From Sinonovacula constricta (taxonomy: Eukaryota; Mollusca; Bivalvia; Cardiida; Solecurtidae): DNA of 64,000 bases. The notes below the pieces were generated by a model that was given only the letters and a program-made list of their open reading frames with translations, searched no databases and was not told where the DNA came from. The stretch is from the NCBI GenBank assembly GCA_007844125.1, contig CM017568.1, positions 6,220,685 to 6,284,684 on the forward strand. Reading direction: 5' to 3'. This document shows, piece after piece, positions 60,901-64,000 of this stretch. The translations under genes were made by a program, and so were the position numbers. The stretch's first letter is position 1; every line of letters begins with the position of its first letter.

Positions 60901-63137
60901 CATTTTACCCATTATCAAACTGAAAGAAATGTTTTAGTTATCTCCCTTGTGGGAAGGTCTTTTTTATATACTTTATATATTCTTCCTATATAAGAAATAT
61001 AATAAATTTTATTTTAAATTTGCTAACTTTTTTAAAAAGCACTCAACCTCTTTAATAAATTCTTATTTCAATCAATAAGACTACATTTTATGTTTCAGTC
61101 TTAAGTGTTTTTCAAAAGTTTAAACAGTGGAAAGATCTTTAGTTTTCTTCAGTAACTATATTCCTAATACCTACCCACAAGGGAGGTAAGAATGTAGTTT
61201 TTGTAATAGAGTAAAATCCCTTTACATACAAAACGAATGAGGAAATAGTAGGACAAAAAACTGCACAAAAGACATAGACAATGAACATAACTTTGCAACA
61301 TTATTATTATAAATGAAAAAGGAACGTGCATGAAATTTGGTCCATGTGTTTTCAATGTTACATACAAAGTAGCAGATATTTCTTTTATTTGATGTATCTT
61401 TCCTCACGTTTTGTGTTCATGATAAAGTTTGGTTTTTCTGCTAAAAAAACAACATTAAAACCATCATCAACCATGAACCATAAAGAAAAAACACCTTGAA
61501 AATGTGCCCTCCTATACAATGCCTAAGAGTCAATTTAACTTTCCAACTAGTATGTGGTGTAATGGATTTTTTTTTAATGGCACAATGGAAAAATGTGTCA
61601 TGAAGAGATTGAGCAATTTAATTTTTATTCTTTTTTAGATTTTGCACCAATGTTCATTTATGTATACTTTATTTATTAAATATGTTTATATTTTCCATTT
61701 CTCAGAGCTCTAAGAAGACTGTGCTATACCCTGAGATTATTATGAATGCTAAGTTGCCACGGGGACACAAGGAGGTGTGGCCATCAGAGGCTCAGGTCTG
61801 GGTTATCTCCAAGGTAACTGTCATAAAATTAATGTTTGAATTATTTATTGTATTATTATGAATAGTAATTCATTTATAGAATGAAACTTATGGGACAGAC
61901 TTTGCTAAACTGATGTAACAATTAACATGTTTACAGGACTTTCTCTCAAACATGTTATAACTGATATTTTACATCTAATTTATGCAACTCATTTTGAAGA
62001 AAATGTGGAAAAAACAACACATAAGTAACTATAATAATCAATAGCTGCACATTGCCAGCATAAGTGTAAACACATTGTCATTTTTTTTTATTTGTGAAAT
62101 TCAGCAGTGTATTTTTATCCCAATACATTACTTCTCAGAACATTATATTTTGTTTTAAGTTATAAAAATCTATGTAGTTTTACTAGCTGAGTAATTTAGA
62201 TGTATACGATCATCAAAGGTATTCAACCGATATCTATTTTCCAATTATTACTATGTGATATTTCAAATAAGAAAATAACAAATGGGTTTTACTATCCTTA
62301 GGCTGGATTCATCTACTGCAAGCCATTCCCCCAGTTGTGCCTGGCTGTGCTTGAGCAGCGAATAGAGACCACACTGGTTGGCAAGGGCACCAAACTGGAA
62401 GGATATGTGGTTGCCCTGGAGAAGAAAATGGTCGGCAACCCACATCAAATGTGGACCTTCAATCCAGATGCTACCATATCATCCAAGGTATAAAATGAGT
62501 TCAGTTGTGTTTTGTTTTATTTCTGTTTTACTTGAGATCAGATTGTTTCAATGATGATAAATACTTATATTGCCCCATATTGCATTGAGGTAGATATGTT
62601 TCTGAAATAGTTATCTACACTTAATTGCACTGAAAATTTGTACAGATAAAGTTGTCACATTTTATGAAATTGACAACCAGTTGAGATAAACTGTTGTTTG
62701 CACTATTCTTAACAAATGTACTGACCCTTCTACAGCGATAAAACTTAACTTTCAGTATAGCGAAAATTAAGTAAAAGGTTAAGGGTTGACATCTAAGACT
62801 ACAAAATTACAAAAGGATATTTTCTCCCCAACAATTACATACATAGCTGTTCATCTTTAGGGACATTTCATTTTGCTATTGAGTATGTAAACCCTCATTA
62901 AAACTGTGACTTACTGTCATTTTAACCTAATTATTCTGTACAAATTCTGACATTTGTCTATACTCTCATCATCTTTCTTCTCTACTTGTAGGCCTACCCC
63001 AACCTATTACTAACTTATATCAACAAGAAATATGGGGAGGAATCTGATGAATCCACGCAGCCAGAGGGACTCAAACCTGGCAACAGGGTCTACCTGATGC
63101 TCAATGAACCTCTCAAGAAAGAGATGTCATATCAGAG
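49000..63137 (+). CDS. DCDC1: Doublecortin-domain protein, DCDC1-like; 5' portion, continues beyond the window
   Basis: Doublecortin (DCX) domains bind tubulin, and DCDC1-type proteins are large microtubule-associated proteins. Coding exons: 49000-49123 (ATG, MESFETMKTI), 51476-51677, 51884-52150, 52691-52767, 53246-53358, 54064-54226, 54665-54770, 55091-55190, 55794-55887, 56267-56433, 56956-57051, about 57578/57600-57761, 58698-58796, 59256-59424, 60042-60156, 60735-60876, 61706-61813, 62302-62487 and 62992-63137. Junctions are GT...AG and phases agree, except that the 57.6-kb acceptor is ambiguous. Order: a basic Ser/Pro N-terminus with RPASAPV, DCX-like domain 1 (RVTAFKNGTREPFVRLAAPS, then AARRVFLEDG), domain 2 (55091-55887), a coiled coil, a third DCX-like domain (KVHENGTINMPRDF to EIWVSFGESF), then ricin-B-like repeats (QMWTFNPDATISSKAYP). 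The order matches vertebrate DCDC1. The gene continues to the right. Confidence 0.9.
49435..49605 (+). mobile_element. SINE body, second family, plus orientation
   Basis: GGTTCTACCCAGACATTGGT, CTTTCTCCACCAATAATTAC and GACCATAGTTATGTTGGTGC match the 36620 and 45915 copies. It sits between DCDC1 exons 49000-49123 and 51476-51677. Confidence 0.6.
51095..51270 (+). pseudogene. Two decayed duplicates of the start of DCDC1 exon 51476-51677
   Basis: Copy 1 (51085-51135) keeps the acceptor, TTCTTCTTTTGCAG, then CTGCCAGCATGTCATCTATA and reads AASMSSIQFAL followed by TGA, against AHSMSSVQWAES in the exon. Copy 2 (about 51219-51270) reads CAACCTGTCTATGGTATAGT then GGACAGAGAGTAGAG and has lost the acceptor AG. 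Confidence 0.6.
51476..52767 (+). CDS. DCDC1: DCDC1-like N-terminal region exons (three exons)
   Basis: Exons 51476-51677, 51884-52150 and 52691-52767. They encode a basic, probably disordered region with HSMSSVQWAESRKGRQVV, VSYEDLLIAQYLDELRNSQR, RTTTRRRPASASNVS, RPASAPVKR and RRPISAASTISKRPW. RPxSAP-type motifs also precede the first DCX domain in vertebrate DCDC1. Junction phases (G|CC, GA|T, AA|G) all agree. Confidence 0.85.
52262..52345. repeat. Short dispersed repeat, copy 1 of 3
   Basis: GGCAGCAAATAATGTAGATC then CTAATCAGACTGCTTCCAACAG matches 44355-44430 (CAGCCAATAGTGTAGATCC, GATCAGACAGCACCCAGCAG) and 58913-58985 (CCAGCAAATAATGAAGATCA). About 80 bp each, family unknown. Confidence 0.5.
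53246..54770 (+). CDS. DCDC1: DCX-like domain 1 exons of the DCDC1-like gene
   Basis: Exons 53246-53358, 54064-54226 and 54665-54770. They carry the hallmark ubiquitin-like DCX sequence: TIRVTAFKNGTREPFVRLAA, LLEYCTDKLGLPFAARRVFL, EDG...DIPLDSEVYISTGENF, then LEGVMFPAEGKKKVSKPRLS. Similarity to the first DCX domain of vertebrate DCDC1 is high throughout. Confidence 0.92.
56956..57761 (+). CDS. DCDC1: Coiled-coil exons of the DCDC1-like gene, one uncertain acceptor
   Basis: Exon 56956-57051 ends phase 0 (GCT TAT|GTAAGT). The next exon ends at 57761 and contains TETLKGLDERLEALQEKVQQ. The best-looking acceptor, TTTCAG at 57577, needs an incoming phase of 2. The acceptor GCCAG|TTG at 57599/57600 is in frame but lies downstream of three other AGs. 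Either the in-frame acceptor is used, or there is a small indel. Heptads of Leu, Glu and Lys support a coiled coil. Confidence 0.7.
57080..57350 (+). mobile_element. Diverged SINE copy in a DCDC1 intron
   Basis: The body segment ATCACAGTGAAGGCAGTGCT, then TCTGTTTCAAGTGAATCTCT, matches the SINE body seen at 63627 and 8702. The 5' part, AGGTAGAGCTTTGGCTCCAG with GGGTTTCAGTT, is a degenerate tRNA-like head. Confidence 0.6.
59505..59707 (+). CDS. Candidate alternative last exon of the DCDC1-like gene
   Basis: A good pyrimidine tract and acceptor, GATTCTTCTTAG|AT, sit 80 bp after exon 59256-59424. Entering in that exon's phase (A|AT), the frame stays open for 66 codons (N-ASDSSRGRRMPVSSLV... to ...LPADKLGDCN) and stops at TAG 59705-59707. 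The stretch is clearly more GC-rich than the intron around it. ATTAAA-type signals follow at about 59800 and 59850. It would give a truncated isoform ending after the third DCX-like domain, lacking the ricin-like region. The peptide is not recognised. Confidence 0.4.
60042..63137 (+). CDS. DCDC1: Ricin-B-like region exons of the DCDC1-like gene
   Basis: Exons 60042-60156, 60735-60876, 61706-61813, 62302-62487 and 62992-63137, all in phase. They carry SEAQVWVISKAGFIYCKPFP, LEGYVVALEKKMVGNPHQMW, TFNPDATISSKAYPNLLLTY. The QxW and ISSKAYPNLLLTY patterns are those of the ricin-type beta-trefoil segment that follows the third DCX domain in vertebrate DCDC1. The last exon ends in phase 2 at a donor, so the gene continues right of the window. 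Confidence 0.88.
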
Positions 63138-63626
63138 GTGAGCAGAAAGGTTTATGTTTGACAAATCAGCATTGTTTAGCTTCATTTTTGAAGAACGTAA
63201 GCTATGGTAATGACACCTTTTTCATAGTGTTGGCATTGTCAATTTATTGAAAACTGTCACAGTTATTGATTTCAGGCTTGGAATACTTGTTCTCTGTCAA
63301 AAGTAAAACTAATTTCAAAAGGGCAGGTGACCCTAAAATGATCTTTTTCATAGTTTTGCTACTTTTCAGAATGAAGTGCACAGTCTACAAGTAAATCTTG
63401 TTAATTTCTGAAATAGAATAAACGTGTGTGATAAATTATACCTTAAGTTGCATAAATGTTAAGTAAAAAAGCGAATTTATTCAAGGGTATAATAAATCAC
63501 TTATAATAACAAATGGCACTTTTCTAATAAAAGATAAAATTGTATGTTTAAGTTTTTAGTCAATTTAGCCAATTGATAAAACAAGAAACATCATAAAATC
63601 AGTCATCATGTACAATAACCAAAGAT

Positions 63627-63879
63627 GTAATCAGAATAGCGTCGTCTCCAGGTACGAGAGACACCGTGGTTCAATCCCGGACCACCACATACCAAAGTCA
63701 TTAAAAATGGTAGTGGTATAGCTCCTTTGCTAAAGCTCAAGCAAATGTAAGGGTAGTTCCACAACTTATTGACTGGTTGTTCATGGCATGCTATACACAG
63801 TGAAGGAAGCAATAGATCTGCTTCACCACCTCCAGTTAACTGAAATACTTTTGGCAGGACAATTAACATAATAAACAAA
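63627..63879 (+). mobile_element. tRNA-derived SINE with perfect 14-bp target-site duplication
   Basis: About 253 bp flanked by CAATAACCAAAGAT at 63613-63626 and 63880-63893. A pol III B box, GGTTCAATCCC, lies near 63669, and the body and tail (ATAAACAAAC) follow. The intact duplication marks a relatively recent insertion. The same body occurs reversed at 8702-8946, 11450-11760 and 14402-14645. Confidence 0.88.
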
Positions 63880-64000
63880 CAATAACCAAAGATAAAGACA
63901 GATGAAAGTGCTAAGGCTTACCCAGGACAACCTTTATTGCAGCATCATTTTTCATGTTGAATAACCATGATTTCTAACTAAATTGTCACACACCTTGTAA

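Noticed and set aside
63606..63878. Minus-strand ORF of 90 codons
   Set aside because: Coincides with the SINE between the target duplications.

Overview
The window is eukaryotic nuclear DNA, AT-rich, with short coding exons bounded by GT...AG introns. There is no bacterial gene organisation. The protein sequences, the dispersed tRNA-derived SINEs and the repeat style fit an invertebrate, most likely a mollusc and probably a bivalve; that assignment is inference. All homology calls come from recognising family sequences by eye, not from a search.

Two conserved genes stand head to head. On the minus strand, about 314-35540, lies a complete alpha subunit of the clathrin adaptor AP-2 (AP2A family). 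It has about 24 coding exons, covering the N-terminal trunk, the hinge and the C-terminal ear. On the plus strand, from about 35750 and running off the right edge, lies the 5' part of a doublecortin-domain gene of the DCDC1 type, with doublecortin-like domains, a coiled coil and then ricin-B-like repeats. A short interval (about 35435-35850) with a YY1-like GGCCGCCAT/ATGGCGGCC motif on each side and a TGACGTAA element looks like a shared bidirectional promoter.

The introns are full of transposon debris. 7725-8463, 24544-25253 and 41333-42202 are TA-flanked elements with terminal inverted repeats. 16946-20000 is a broken pogo/Tigger-type transposon with a split transposase and a secondary insertion. 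31353-32321 is a deleted hAT element that keeps a C-terminal dimerisation ORF. 37388-39637 is a TIR element that contains a rearranged Ty3/mdg4-type LTR retrotransposon fragment. Many SINE copies are present, one with a perfect 14-bp target-site duplication (63613-63626 and 63880-63893). Minisatellites lie at about 5830-6730 (50-bp unit), 8560-9230 (60-65-bp unit), 25300-25504 and 46166-46385.

The most interesting signals concern exon evolution. The AP2A hinge has two 33-bp microexons (7009-7041 and 9650-9682) with the same frame and the same first six codons but different last codons, so they look like an alternatively spliced tandem-duplicated pair. Decayed copies of other exons sit beside AP2A exons 14834-14963 and 21017-21113 and beside DCDC1 exon 51476-51677. 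DCDC1 also has an unlisted, in-frame candidate alternative last exon at 59505-59707. One AP2A ear exon (2807-2929) shows a reading-frame inconsistency, which could be an assembly indel.
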